This document shows, piece after piece, positions 35,680-48,250 of a DNA stretch of 64,000 nucleotides. Origin of the DNA: Sphagnum magellanicum (lineage: Eukaryota; Streptophyta; Sphagnopsida; Sphagnales; Sphagnaceae). Under the pieces are notes generated by a model. It ran no database searches. It saw only the letters and a list, made by a program, of their open reading frames with translations, and was not told the DNA's origin. Location: assembly GCA_021904315.1 (NCBI GenBank), contig CM038910.1:5952001-6016000 (forward strand). Reading direction: 5' to 3'. Made by a program: the position numbers and the translations under genes. Within the stretch, counting starts at the first letter, position 1. Every line of letters begins with the position of its first letter.

Positions 35680-36110
35680 TTTTCATTAACTTACTAATGT
35701 CTTCCTACAACATGTATTACACCATCTCCCACAACTTTGTTGAGTCTTCTTCCTTGAGCTCTATTAAAGGCATGTTGCTTGAATAAGTGAAACTCATAAT
35801 CCATTTTGATATATGTCATCATATTCCCATAATCTATGGTATAAAAATATGGTTTCATATTCTTCATCATGTCCAACATTATCTACAACTAATATTATCA
35901 TTCTTCAAAATATGTACATGTATGAAATTTTTTGCTTCCAATCAATCCTTCTTCAATTGAATATCATTTCATTATTGAACAAATAGGTCCAATTCCTATT
36001 TCAATTGTTCAATATACTTTTGTTGACTCAATGAGTATTCCTCCATGTTCTCCTAGTCTCTTTGCAATCTTGCAAAATCAATAGTTCCTTCATTTTTTTC
36101 ATAAAAACCA
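35680..36110 (-). pseudogene. Decayed coiled-coil coding remnant
   Basis: Minus-strand blocks in shifting frames contain ENMEEYSLSQQKYIEQL (about 36080-36010), MDYEFHLFKQHAFNRAQ (about 35800-35745) and EEDSTKLW with YMLEDISKLMK (about 35755-35680). Heptad-like Leu/Ile spacing and Glu/Lys/Gln richness suggest a coiled coil. Stops are frequent, several at positions where CAA or CAG would restore Gln. The family is not named with confidence; a retroelement-encoded structural protein is one possibility. Confidence 0.35.
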
Positions 36111-36599
36111 TTTGGTAATGCATAAGGGTTTTACAAGATCCTCCTAAGAACTAGGAAAATTATGTGTCTAGGCTAGTTATCAAACCAAATAATAATAATT
36201 TTTTACGAGCAATTTTTTTTAGTCTCATTAAACAATCTCTTATTGTGATTAAATATAACAATAATTCATGGAAACACAATCCTTGTAGTCATTCACACAT
36301 TGACAATTACATATATTGTTCATCGATTAAGAAAAATAAAAATACAATGTGATTGTTTATTTCAAGTGGATGGGTTGGATGTTGGATTAGACATCAAAAT
36401 TTTCACAATCTTATCTTATTACGACAATGATACCACTTTTACTAGACCCCTAAATTGAAAATTGAAAAAGGGCATTGTCCCATGCATCATTAAACATAGA
36501 TAGTTGAACTAACCATTACATTTAGCCACTAAAGCTGACACAAGTAAAATCTTAGTCAAAGAAACAAAAAATTTAAAATTTTGAATATAATGTTCATTA

Positions 36600-39192
36600 A
36601 CTTTCATATCCATCAAACTAGCTTAGGATCAACATTAAAATAACCAACTACATCCCTCATTGTGTTGTTCTCCTCAATGATATTCACCTCTTTCACCAAG
36701 AATTGAATAATGAACTCCCTTTCTCGTGGGAAATATGTTTGTGCATTAGTTGACCAATAATTCATCATTATTACAAGCTTGTTCAAGTTGTCAACTCCTA
36801 GCTACAACATCATAGGCTTGTCAACACTCCAACAACATTAAAGTTTATCCCAATTTTGGGACCCAATACTTGCGAGAACAAAGTCAAACATCAAAAGAAA
36901 TCTTGGGAAATTGGGCTTTATGGGTCTTCCACCAACTAAAAACAATACAATGTCTTTTAGCTTCACTAATAGGTGGCATAATAAAAACAATTCATTCTTC
37001 ACCAATTTTTGCAAAATAACTTCATTTGATGTCATTGCCCCAAAAATGAAATTGTCTCCATCATTAATTATTGTTGGTTCAATACCACCATCAATGTCAA
37101 GATTAAAAAATTGAAAAGCAGCCATTAGCAACATCACAAATTTAGCATCTCACTATTTAGAAATGGAAATTATGTAACATTAGTTTATTCATAATTCGTA
37201 CATTTCATGAATTAATATTGTGCATTGAAAACACATTTGACATATGGATTTATTGGAAGATGTGAAATTTGTGTAACATTCATTACTTCATCCATCAACA
37301 CATTTATCTGTGTGTCAAATGTGTTTTCAATGCATGATATTTGTGTGTCAAATGTACAAACTTGTGAATGCATAAACTTCACACAATTTTCATTATTAAT
37401 TTTTCGCATGCTAAATTTGTGATGATGGCATCAAACTCTTGTTGTCATGTTTTGCCACCATTTGTATAACTTTAGCCCAACAAATGTTTTTAGAACATCT
37501 AGGGATTTGAACCATGGGTCCAACATCGACACAAAACATGTTGTGGGCCTTGGCAACATTGTATGTAATCTCAAAATCCCCCGTCACAAAATTGAAGGTA
37601 ATATCAAATTTTTCCATTTCATTCTATAGAAACACATTTATTGAAAGTGTAGCATAAATTAAAATATCAAAAAACATCTAGTATCCTTGAGTTTGATTGA
37701 GGATGCATTGCTCCATAACATGAAGGATGGTTTCAACAACCATTATATAAATTGCCTAGGTGTGCATTCGGCACATGAACTTGTAATTTTCGAATTTCCT
37801 ACCTCCCATGACACAAATTTATGGCATCTTGATATTCCATGGTTTCTTGGAATATAATTGCCTTACTAACAAACTTGGTCTTCATGGGTGTTTTCAACTA
37901 TCGATAAGAAATCCTAGCATCAACACATGCCTTTTTCCATTCATTATGTCCTTTGCCAAACTTAAATTAATCCGTGTGATTTTTAAAAAATGTAAATTGT
38001 GTTGCCTTCAAACTGACCTCACAAAAACCAACAAAATACATTAGTCATTGCAAACAAATTAGAATGTTTTGCTTCAAGCATGGCTAAAACATGAACCTTA
38101 CCAAGGAACTGAAAATGCAAGAAAAGTACAATTGATAATAGAAATAAAAACTTGGTCAAGGGTAGAAAAATTGCCACCGTCATCCTTCATGTGGGCAATT
38201 ATTAATTTCTCTAACAAATTGTAAAAAGATAGGAGATCCCTGATTTACATTACCGTTGTAGATCCAATTATATCAATGACTTCAAAAAGTTCTACTATCA
38301 CATGGCAAGGTACCCATTATGAGTTTATAAGTTAATCACAAAGGCAAATGTATCATTTCTAGATTTGAACATCCACAAGTCAAAAGTTGTTACATTGTAA
38401 AAAAAAAACTAAAGCTAAAATCACATATTGTTCCATGGTTTTGGATACCAATGAAGGGATGGTAAATTGAACCATTTACTTTTAATTTGGAAAAACAACT
38501 CAAGGATTTTGATGCATGACCAAACACTTTAACCACTAACTTTCCAAATGGGCATGTAGGCTTTGGCAATAAATAACAAGTCCTTTCAATTATTGTGCAT
38601 CATCTTTCTTGTAAGGATTTGTCGACCCAAAATGATCTATAATAGCCCCATAACCAACAACAAATTTTTTTTGGATTTTTCCCATTGTTGCTCCTTTGCA
38701 ACAAGAGTTAAATTGTGAGTCTTCCACCTATGCCAAGCAACTAGATGTTTAATGAAAATATGTTAATTCATAAAAATAGTCCCATGTTAGTTGTGTGAAA
38801 TCATACCTTTCTATTTCTTGGTGGTATTGCTAAAACTACAAATATGAAAAACAAAATGGCAAACAACACAACACATGGTTTGAGGCATAACATGATCATG
38901 CTTATTACCATCATTCACCACAAAAAAATGCTAGGAGAGAAACATGTGGTGATGTACCCATGCTTATTAATTCAAGGTCATTTGATTTGAGCTTTTAATC
39001 CTCCTGTGCAATTTATACTTTTGCATCCAAATTGCTTAGGGTTTCAACACTTATAGAAGCAATGGTGCTAATCCACTTGGTGTTGAAATTGAACCAAACA
39101 CTAACCCTAAAACCTCACTTTCCTAAGTCGACAACATCATCATAATATTGCTACAAGTCCTTGTTCAAGTTGAATGTTTCCATCTTTGCCAT
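36600..39192 (-). pseudogene. Decayed BED zinc-finger hAT-family transposase
   Basis: Reading on the minus strand, recognisable blocks follow in the correct order. A possible start is ATG at 39192. A BED-like Cys pair (CCVVCHF) lies near 38850, with HLVAWHRWKTHN near 38735. A hAT core strand, TFDLWMFKSRNDTFAF, lies near 38385. KHILVEFF-type variable sequence follows, then FVSKAIIFQETMEYQDAI near 37880-37825. SNEVILQKLVKNELFLL with GGRPIKPNFPRFLL (37137-36838) corresponds to the C-terminal dimerisation region, and NVVGVLTSL, LGVDNLNKLVMMM and EFIIQFLVKEV run on to about 36690. hAT transposases excise and insert hAT elements in the nucleus. Many stops and frameshifts make this copy inactive. 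The usual WW of the dimerisation region is lost (VGG), and the catalytic residues cannot be placed. Terminal inverted repeats and an 8-bp target duplication were not found. Confidence 0.75.
37221..37334. repeat. Perfect 22-bp inverted repeat, 70-nt loop
   Basis: The arm at 37221-37242 (TGCATTGAAAACACATTTGA plus CA) is perfectly inverted at 37313-37334. A third, direct partial copy (GTGTGTCAAATGTA) follows near 37344. It lies inside the hAT pseudogene, so it probably arose by local duplication or insertion. Confidence 0.9.
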
Positions 39193-42100
39193 TTGTTTTT
39201 AACTTTGTCAAAAAGAAATAGTGAACTCCAAAACTAATTAATATTTTTTTATTGATTACAAAAAAAAATTACAAATATAACATATTCATGTTTTCATGGA
39301 TGTAATAGGATGTAGTAAAGATTCTACAACAATTTGGTTATGAAAACCTTCACCTAAAGAATCCATATTCAAGACCCTAATGCAAATTAGGGTTTTGGAA
39401 CTTCCAAACACAAATATCAAGTGTTAAAACAAAAATAAGGTTTTGATTATTAACCTTTCAACTCCAAACATGTAAAGAAAATAAATGGTGGAGGTTCATA
39501 AGAGATAAACAAACTTTAAACCTTCAAGCAGATAATGAAATATGAGAGCTTATGGGACAATGAAATTCATAAGGCATTTTGCAATAGTGGAAAGGATATA
39601 GTTTTAAAACAAAATTTAGAATTGAAAAATAGAGCTCTAAAAAAAAAGCTTAAAATTAAAAGGCTAATGGGATTTTTTTGATTAGGAGGTGAATCAAATT
39701 CCCAATTAATTAACGCTTTAAGATTCTATGCAAAAACTTGATTTAAAAACTTGTCACAATAAAAATCAAAACCCTCAAATGGAAACCCTAATGCAATAAT
39801 TAATGTTGCTCAAAAAAGGTTTAGTGTTCAATGGAGTTTCATAACATAAAAATAAACCCTAACCCTTAACTACACCATGAACTATGAACTTGTAAAATGC
39901 TCCTTGAGATTTAAAGTAAATGGTGTAGGATCAAGAATTGGAAAAGAAACACAAAGGTTAATCAAAAGTTTCAAAGAAAAGTTTGAACATCCTTGCAATC
40001 AAACAACTTCATGAAAACTATCACCTTAAGAAAGGTGATTTAAAATTCATAAAACACATAAACATTGGCTATGAAGGAAAAACTTTATTTGAGTTGTGCA
40101 AAAATTAATTCAATGTTTCAAAGATGTTGAAAGAAGAACATATTGAAGCCAATTCATGCACTCTTGGTAGCTTTTCAATTCCAGTTTTGATCATTTCATG
40201 GCAAAAATCAATTAACATTGCAATAGTATTGAAAAGGAAACACAAAATCACAACTAACAATTGCAAGTGGCTATTGAATGTAGGTAAAGCTTGAAGAAAT
40301 CTATCTTAAGTTTTGAAAACTTTAACAAAAAGCAAAAGGGGTCATGTTGCCAAAAGCCAAAGCAAAAAACAACTAAGGTGAAAAAAACCTTAAATTTACA
40401 ATTTTAGGTTTGGGGCAAAGAATGAATACTTAAATGGATGAAAAAAAGGATGAAAAAGGATGAAAATGAATAAATTAGGATGAAAAAGTAATATATAAAA
40501 AAACCAAACTAGGTGGATGATAGAGGTGCACATACAAATCTAGGTAAGGTATTGATTTTTTTAAAAATGATACCTTACCATTTGGGTATTCAAGAGTATC
40601 GTAAACCCTAATACTTAACTAGGAAAGTTTTGTACTAGGTATTTCACGTAAATAGACCAACACGTAGGTTATTGGTACCCATACCTAGGTCATTTTTCAA
40701 TGTCAAGCCCACACTAGTTTAGACCTTATAAAGTTTAATATCATTTAGGTCAAACAACATTATGTTTATTATTACTATTGACAATAGCCAAATTTGATCA
40801 TCATCTTATCTTAATCAACGTCAACAAATCTTGTTAAAGCAAAATTTACGATTACCTTAAAAAAAGTTATTATATTTCAAGATTGATGTTTAAGCAAACA
40901 CATTAAGAAAATGATTGGGTGCTAAAAACTTGACCATCGAACATTGGTTCCAAGGAAAATAATTTGGTATCTAAAAAGTATCATGCTTTGATGGTGAACA
41001 AGTATTATTGCATTCATTACCTAAATAACTTCTTCGTTGAAACTTTATAAATCAGGAAGAATTTTTCTTTCTCCCACATTCTATTGAAGATTTCTTGTGT
41101 TCTTCCACATTTAATATTTACAAAAACACATAACACAATTGAAACTTTTTTTTGTAAGGGAGTCACTTTTGTGAAAACAAACAAACAAATTAGGGAAAGT
41201 GTTGCAAGCAATTTAAAAAAGACTTACATGTTCATGGAAAATGATGCATTGTTAGAAGAAGCGAATAAAATAGCTTCAACATCAAAAGAAAAGATGAAAG
41301 ATCTCTAAAATTAGTAGCACTTTTGTTATTGAAGGAGATGGACAAAGTTTGGCAATGGGTTTTCACTATCCACCAAGGGCATTTAGTGGGTCGAGAAGTT
41401 GGAATTCATAATTTGAGGAGTATACAAGCGAAATTTTTGACCATATAATGTTATGATTTGATCAACAATGTAATCATTATCATTTTCAAACAGATACAAA
41501 TTATAATGTATAAGCAAGCCCATTAAGAGATCATCACAATCATCACCAAAAACATCACTGCAAGAACCTTGCAACTCTCGCATATCAAAATCAATAAATG
41601 TGTGCCTGTTGAAAACTTGAGAACAATGGATTGCAAAATGTGGTGAAGAAACATACAATGAAAAGGGGGGCTTTGGTGTGAAAGCACTTTCAAAAAAGAT
41701 CCATTGAAAATCATGGTGTTAAATGCAAGTTTTAATTATTGAAGCATAAAACAACTTATTATTTCAAGAAAATTTATAATGTGGTACACATTTACCAAAC
41801 AAAGTAAGGTGTTTTGGTTAATTGGGCTACTATTGTTCTATACAATATTGTAGAATCTTTGAAGAAGATCTATAACATTACCTTCACTTGAATTTGGTTT
41901 ATGCACATGGCGGATATTTTTTTATGACATTGATTTCTAATGGAAGATCATGTGTTAAATCTACTTGAATTGAATGAGAGTGCTAAAGATATAACTAGAA
42001 GTGAAGAATATTGTGTACACTTTTAGCATGGGAAAAGGAAATTTAGGATTAGGATTTTGAAGATTTTAAAACTCCTAAAAGCAAGTTGAACATCTCATGC

Positions 42101-43079
42101 TCACATTAAGTGATGAGCAAAACAATGAGGAATCATCAATTAAAGGCTTGAATTATTTTTTATTCAATAACCTTATGTAGGAAGAAAAATGTGAAGAAGG
42201 TGCTAGTATTTAAATAGTAAAATTACATAACCAAGATCACAACTTTCCAAAGACTTCACCCAAAAAAATTTAGTTTAGAATGCAAGAAATCATAGATTCA
42301 AAATCCAAGTATGACATTTGAAGGAATTATTCATTTCATGTATTTTCCTAACATCAAAACTAGTTTTCCTAATTTTGAAATAACTCTTACCCCTTTTGTT
42401 GTTATACATTGTGTAAAATTACTAATACAACAATGATTGGAAACATAATTTCTAATTGATGATGTTTTAGAATTAGTAAGAGTCTTACCAAAATGATCTT
42501 TTGTACAATTTTTTTGTTGATTTGGTTGGGTGCATTTTTTTAATCTTTCATTTTTAAAGAATTGATCATGTTTAAATTTTTTAAATCTTTCACTTTTATA
42601 GAACTAATCAAATACAAAGGTAAATGGTAGTTTTCTAGGCTACTTTTTTGCAAAAACTTGGTAGGGTATATGATGTAATCCTTGGACAAATAACTTGACA
42701 TGGTTATAGTCTGTTGGTTATTAAAACATCTCTAGTCAATTATTAATAAATTTATAATACACATTAGAAAGATTCTTTGCAAGGAATTTTTTTCCATTAC
42801 AAAGTATTTGCCTTTTTACAATCAACTCTATTTGAATTTCAACATGTTCAGTTAAATTAGGTTTTTTAATTCATTGAATGAGAATAATTAGCACAATTTT
42901 ATCTAATTTATTATTATTATTTTAAATCAATGCCCAAAATAATAATAATAATATATTTACCTACCTACATACACTCTTTAATAATTAATGCAATATATAT
43001 TTGCCCAATTACCTTGGTTAATTATGTACCCTAGGGCCTAGGCTAGTTGGGCAAATTAAGCCATCAATGTAATGGCCTG
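39193..43079. other. AT-rich intergenic DNA with unassigned frames
   Basis: No gene identified. GGATGAAAA repeats lie at 40435-40489. A minus-strand frame at 41658-41383 (HTFIDFDMRELQGSCSDVFG) and a plus-strand frame at 41084-41308 (ESVASNLKKTYMFMENDALL) look somewhat coding but overlap oddly and match no family I know. Confidence 0.4.
40435..40489 (+). repeat. GGATGAAAA short tandem repeats
   Basis: Four copies of GGATGAAAA occur at about 40437, 40448, 40458 and 40478. Confidence 0.7.
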
Positions 43080-43155
43080 GATTGCAAGTGTGAGGATTCA
43101 AACTCCTCACCTTCACATTGAGTTAATTCAATAACCATTACACCACCACCTTCAT
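43080..43155 (-). other. tRNA-like segment, probable SINE head
   Basis: Minus-strand GGTGGTGTAATGGTTATTG resembles a tRNA A-box/D-arm region. GAGTTTGAATCCTC resembles a B box, with GTGAGG/CCTCAC arms around it. The anticodon arm and acceptor stem do not form properly, so it is more likely a tRNA-derived SINE head than a tRNA gene. Confidence 0.45.
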
Positions 43156-45289
43156 AAGGAGAAATCATTTGTAAACATATTATAATGAACATAGGTAGAT
43201 AAGTAAGCTAGTTTAGCCTAGATGGGCACCAACCTATACCAACTTATAATACCCTATACCTATATTATTGACCTATGGTACCTATATTAACCTAGGCAAC
43301 TACCTAGGCTAGGCCAATATAACTAATACTTATACATGTTATGTTAACATATGCATAAGTAATAAATACATATACTAAATACATTATCATATAACTAGTT
43401 TACGTACATTACTTTAAGTATATTAGATATAATAACATAAGCCACCTATACTACTTAGACTAAATTACTTATGGGATTTTATAATTTTAATTTATTATTA
43501 TAATTAAATTATAATAATCAATCAATTACTTACCTTCAACCCATATATCCTACCTATCTTATGTGACTTGCTAATTATTCTATCCTACCCTACTTAACCT
43601 ATAATCTATCTATTTTAATTATAATTAATTCCCATATTATTAATTAATTACTTAACTATTTCACTACCTACCTTATCATAACTTCCTACTTAGACCCAAA
43701 ACATACAAATATTTATGTAATATTTCTTTGCAAATTTTATGATTACATGTTTTCTATGACTAAATGTTTCATTTTATTACATTCACGGGTGCCTTGTTTT
43801 ACTTAAAGGTGTTCATTTTTTGTCATAGTTGATTAAATGTCACATCAAACAATAGTTAAAAAGATTGTTTTAATCAATTGAACCAATCAAAAGAAACATG
43901 TCATTTTAACAACCAAAGGCCTCTAGTCAAATTGAATAAATTCTTAATCAAAACAAATAGGGTAGTCAATATGGACATCTTGAAAAACTATGATTTGTTA
44001 GAAAGCAAAACAAGGTGAAAAAAGAGGAAAAAAAAAGGCAAAGAAGGCTAGCCTAATTATACAATGATAAGGCATGAAACTAACTAGGTTTGAAACTGGT
44101 AATAGCACAAATAAGGTGCCAATAACAAGTAAAGAAGAAGAAGACTTACAATTATTACATAGAACACCTTGAAATTAGTGATAGGAAAAAAGACAAAACA
44201 CAAGATGCAACACACGTAGTCTCACCTTTGTCTAGGTTGAATTCTTATGCACTTGTCATATTTAAGTAAAGAAATATTTAAGGGAATTGATGGCATAGAT
44301 AATCCTCCGTGACAATGTTTTGAAATTGCATTCACGAAAAAATTCAAGAAAACAAATGTGATGATGTGCTTGTCACTTGCACTAGTTTTGTTTTCTCCAT
44401 CGTGATCAAATTTGAAAAACTTGAAAAGACCCCAAACCTTTTCCAAAATCTTAATGAACTAGGTTGTAGTCAAAAAAATTTGGTTGTTTATGGATGTTGA
44501 GTGGAGGCTTGAGCTCAAGTATGACAAAACCTCAATTCTTTGAGTTGGATAAAAGTGGGGGGGGGGGGGGGAGGGGGGGGGTTATAAGGATTATGGGACT
44601 TGCTAGGGTGGAGTTAGGGATAATTTTCTTGGGGAGGTCACTTCCATTTTATTCCAAATGATTTGCAAAACAATATATAGTGCAATTTTATATTCAAAAT
44701 TTGAAATTTTTATAATTTATTCAAATGTAAATAGGGTGCCTATTATTCATTATGAAAATCATTTAAAATATATAATTAAAACAATCCATTATTTCAAAAC
44801 ATACAAAAAATACCTTCTTATTAAATGTATTTGGTACAAACACATGGAGTTCACTTATAGTTTTGCACAAGAATGTATGTTCATGATAAAGCATTTAAAA
44901 ATTATTTTAGAGGTACAATTTTAAAATTAAAAAAAAACAAATTAAACCTTAAAAAAAACTAAATACAAATAAACAAGGCATTTATAATTATGGTGAAAGA
45001 TTTTTTGTCATTTACAAATCAGCGTAAGTATGACCATTTTTATAAATAAACTAGAGTATATATTAACATCCATATCGTTTATAATTAGGCAACAAAAGAA
45101 TAGCTTTTGAAATCAAGGGGTCCTTTGAAATCACAAAGATTGACCCCCCCTAACATATAATATACATAAAGTGGTCCTCTGATGATAATTTTGCCAAAAA
45201 TTGACCCTCGCAAGTTATATGCATATATAACCAGTTGAAGATTAAGAATATTTTGGTCCAAATTCAAAAAATTGCTCAACATTGGTGTG
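43156..45289. other. AT-rich intergenic DNA, CCTA-rich patches and a G-run
   Basis: Degenerate CCTA/TAGG words cluster at about 43195-43320 and 43540-43690. A G-run occupies 44557-44581. No gene is supported. Confidence 0.5.
44557..44581 (+). repeat. Poly-G tract
   Basis: A nearly pure run of G with a single A at 44572. Strong G-quadruplex potential in AT-rich surroundings. Confidence 0.8.
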
Positions 45290-45600
45290 GTCATTAAAGA
45301 CTTGGTTTATTTTTGTGCAACACAAGGGTTCAACTTTTCATACTTACAACTTATTTCACTAGCCACCCAACCAAATCTACTAAACATTACACCTAGATCT
45401 AAGCTCATTAAGGATCTTACTTAATGAGGCAACATCAAACACAAAATCCGCAAGATCAACATTGCATTATAAGATTGCTTTATGTTGCACAATGGTGTGC
45501 ACCTCACTAAACTTCATCCATTTTTCATTGTCTTTCAAAGGCTCCAAAAGAACCAACCAATGAACTTTAATCTATTTGTTCATTGATGCATCTCTTCGTA
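45290..45600 (-). other. Coding-like remnant, unknown
   Basis: One minus-strand frame reads LVLLEPLKDNEKWMKFSEVH and later NVDLADFVFDVASLSKILNE, with few stops. It looks like decayed coding sequence, perhaps of a transposon, but no motif identifies it. Confidence 0.3.
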
Positions 45601-45846
45601 ATTGGAAACTTGAACATTAGAAGGATCCTATAATACTATTATTTTCTATTTTCGGCCTTTGGGATATTTATAATATTATTGAATTAATTTACAAGTAATG
45701 ATTAATTCAATAATGTTCTATATGTCAACTTTCCAACAACACGAACAACACAAGGAATGTGCTAAAACCTTATTTGTTAATATAAGAAGGAGGTTGCAAG
45801 GTTGAAATTGTATATGTAAACATTAAGGTTTGTGCACGCTTCCATA

Positions 45847-45870
45847 ATATATATATATATATATATATAT
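45847..45870. repeat. (AT)n microsatellite
   Basis: An uninterrupted alternating AT run. Confidence 0.9.
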
Positions 45871-46109
45871 GGTTCTAACCAAATTCTTGTCGAATGTTCT
45901 TTGAAATTTCCATGTGCCACATGGTTGGTCATCTAGTGTAGGATGATGCTTGGGGATGAGGCCACTCCCAAAGTAAGCCTCCCCTAAGGTGGTACCCAAA
46001 GGACCTACACTGGGAACGCCCCCATCTAAGGGCATTATCCCATGGAATATTTGGCAATTTTTTTCCTTATTTTTGCTAATGATAGCCATCAAGTTTCACC
46101 AAAAAGAGA

Positions 46110-46165
46110 AAAGAAAAGGCCGGGCATCTTGAAAAGTGAAATGCCACTGGAACTTGCCTGAACAA
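46110..46165 (+). repeat. Dispersed repeat with internal hairpin, copy 3
   Basis: AAAGGCCGGGCATCTTGAAA is followed by AGTGAAATGCCACTGG. GGCAT and ATGCC form the stem. Related to 22518-22575. Confidence 0.5.
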
Positions 46166-46936
46166 CCATTTCATTATTAAAAAGATTCGTATTTTTAGGA
46201 GGCAATATCACTGTAAATTACATGCACTCTCATAACACTAAATTATTATTTGCCAAGTTATTCTAAAATGTCCAACCAATTTTTCAAATAGGACCTAACT
46301 AACAGGGGATCCAAATGATCAAAAAGCACAAAAAGCTATTGGGATGGATGCCACAAAACATGCAGATATTAATTGATCTATATGGTAATACTGTATTCAA
46401 ATTATTTTTGAAAATGCCAAATTTTCTAGAAATTATTTGTTTGAAATGCCAAAATGCAAGGAAATTAGAAGGGAGAGGGGAAAAAAAAGGTGAAATCCCA
46501 CTAGCCAATCCACCATTGCATATCATGTATGTAATAATTGACAACATTTTTCTATCCTATAATTTGTTGGAACATTATGTCTCCCCATTTTTGCAAATGG
46601 AAACAATCAAAAATGTTGTAAAGCATTTCATTATGTTAGAGCTTTAGAGTCAAAGGAACTTGCCAAAGAAGCTACTTATATTTATTGCTGAAATTTCATA
46701 AATTATTCTTTTTTTTATTTTGGAAATGGATTTTGAAAATAGAATAATTGTTCAACACTCAAGTGCCAAACCTGAAAAGGTATTATGATATGTTGTGACT
46801 TATATTAATTAGTTTGGGGGATGCTCAAAGTTCAAAAGTTTTTTTTTTCTGTGATCACATCTTTGATTGGCCCATCACCAAATAGAGTAATCACTCTTTA
46901 GACATTCGCAAAATAGATATGATAGTAGAAAGGCAA

Positions 46937-47130
46937 TTTCAACACATGTCTATTGAATAATTAGTTAAATTTGAAGATGTCAAAAAATAAATAAAAATAA
47001 AAATAATATATATTCTCATAAATTTTCCATTTTCTTTCACAAAATGTTTTTGAAAACGTTTTTGAGGGAAATTTTCAACATTTTCACAAATAATTTAATT
47101 AATGTTGAAGTTGCCAAGGTACTTTGATAT
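46937..47130 (+). mobile_element. Diverged copy of the 58287 MITE
   Basis: GGCAATTTCAACACATGTCT with a following ATTGAATAATTAGTTAA, and later TTCACAAATAATTTAATTAA with GTTGCCAAGGTACT, match 58298-58479 in the same orientation. The left terminal repeat has decayed. Confidence 0.6.
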
Positions 47131-47882
47131 GCTGTAATCTCGTCCGTTGGTTGCTTATATAGTTTAAACAATAGAACTTAGTTGATAGAACATGTAGTTA
47201 GGTTTTGAAAATTTTGGATTGTTTATGTCTATATTGGTTAGTTGTTTAAATGGTTTAATCAAATTGTTTATTTTGAAATTAGCATGTATATAGGGGAGAA
47301 AGGAAAGAGATAAGAGAGATAAAAGTTTTTTTTTTTTTCCAAACTTGTAATGGAGAATAGGGAGTTTTTATTTTTATTTTTGTTTTGTAATTTTGCAACT
47401 TGAATACATTCTTCATTTGGAGTTTTTGAATCATGCATAGATTCTGAATTTTATTTTGAATGTTACATATTACTGATTTATTGAACATGTTTTTGATATT
47501 AGAAATATTTTCAAAAACTCTAATGAGAATAAACAAAAATCCCATTAACATTTTATGACGATACAATGGATCAAAATTATAAGCATTAACATTTACAAAT
47601 CTTTGTTTTGTATCATCCTTTAGATTTTTTTGGTGCAATTTCAAGTTTAAGGTCATTTAAAATAATGTTGTTGTTTTTGTTTTATTTTGAAAGCATTAGG
47701 GAATAGGTTGAGGTTAGTGTAATTTTTTCAAAGAAAGTCAAACATTTTATCTATAGACAATTTTTGACTATTGGGCTGAGTTGATTTGAACCTTTGTTCA
47801 AAAATAATGAAAAAAAAATCTTTAAAAACTTGCTGATTTCAAGACATGTCAAAAATAATTACAATACGTCTTAGAAAAGAAT
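47131..47882. other. AT-rich intergenic DNA
   Basis: A 125-codon minus-strand frame at 47656-47279 exists, but it is Lys/Asn/Ile-rich, as expected by chance in AT-rich sequence, and has no motif. Confidence 0.45.
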
Positions 47883-48150
47883 TAGATCAGGTTATACATC
47901 AATATGTATCAAAACCTGCACAAATGCAAGATGAGCAACAAGTGTAATCCATAGGAAATGAATCAATGAATGCACAAATCATAAAGGTAGCACAGCAAAT
48001 AGAAGTTCACATTCAACATCAAAATGTAATTGAATAAGTTGTGCACATGAAATTAGCCACACCCTCAAACACTTACCAAGTGATGCCACAAATCTCATCC
48101 CAATAATGAGCAACAAACAACAAAAATCCAAGCACCCCCACCCTCCCCTA
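47883..48150 (+). pseudogene. Gln-rich coding remnant with TAA stops at likely Gln positions
   Basis: One plus-strand frame reads LDQVIHQYVSKPAQMQDEQQ, then stop, NESMNAQIIKVAQQIEVHIQ, HQNVIE, stop, LATPSNTYQVMPQISSQ and two stops. The stops are TAA in a CAA-rich context, as expected from C-to-T decay of methylated DNA. The protein family is unknown. Confidence 0.4.
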
Positions 48151-48224
48151 AAAGAAAAAAACTTAAACCCCCTAGGTGCATGCTGCCTCACAGCGGAGGT
48201 TGAATCAACAATGGGTCCTTATTG

Positions 48225-48249
48225 CAGACAATACAAAAAGTATTGTCTG
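48225..48249. repeat. Perfect 10-bp-stem hairpin with A5 loop
   Basis: CAGACAATAC and GTATTGTCTG flank AAAAA. It sits in a segment (48195-48250) that resembles 29660-29745, so it is probably part of a TE. Confidence 0.8.
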
Positions 48250-48250
48250 T

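Larger units (their letters stand above)
45601..46936. other. Intergenic DNA
   Basis: (AT)n at 45847-45870. A dispersed hairpin repeat at about 46110-46165. The 110-codon plus-strand frame at 46315-46647 has no recognisable domain. Confidence 0.5.

Noticed and set aside
43080..43155. A functional tRNA gene
   Set aside because: Acceptor and anticodon stems do not pair; treated as a SINE-like remnant.
46315..46647. 110-codon plus-strand frame
   Set aside because: No recognisable domain; no coding continuation either side.
47279..47656. 125-codon minus-strand frame
   Set aside because: Composition is that expected of AT-rich random sequence; no domain.
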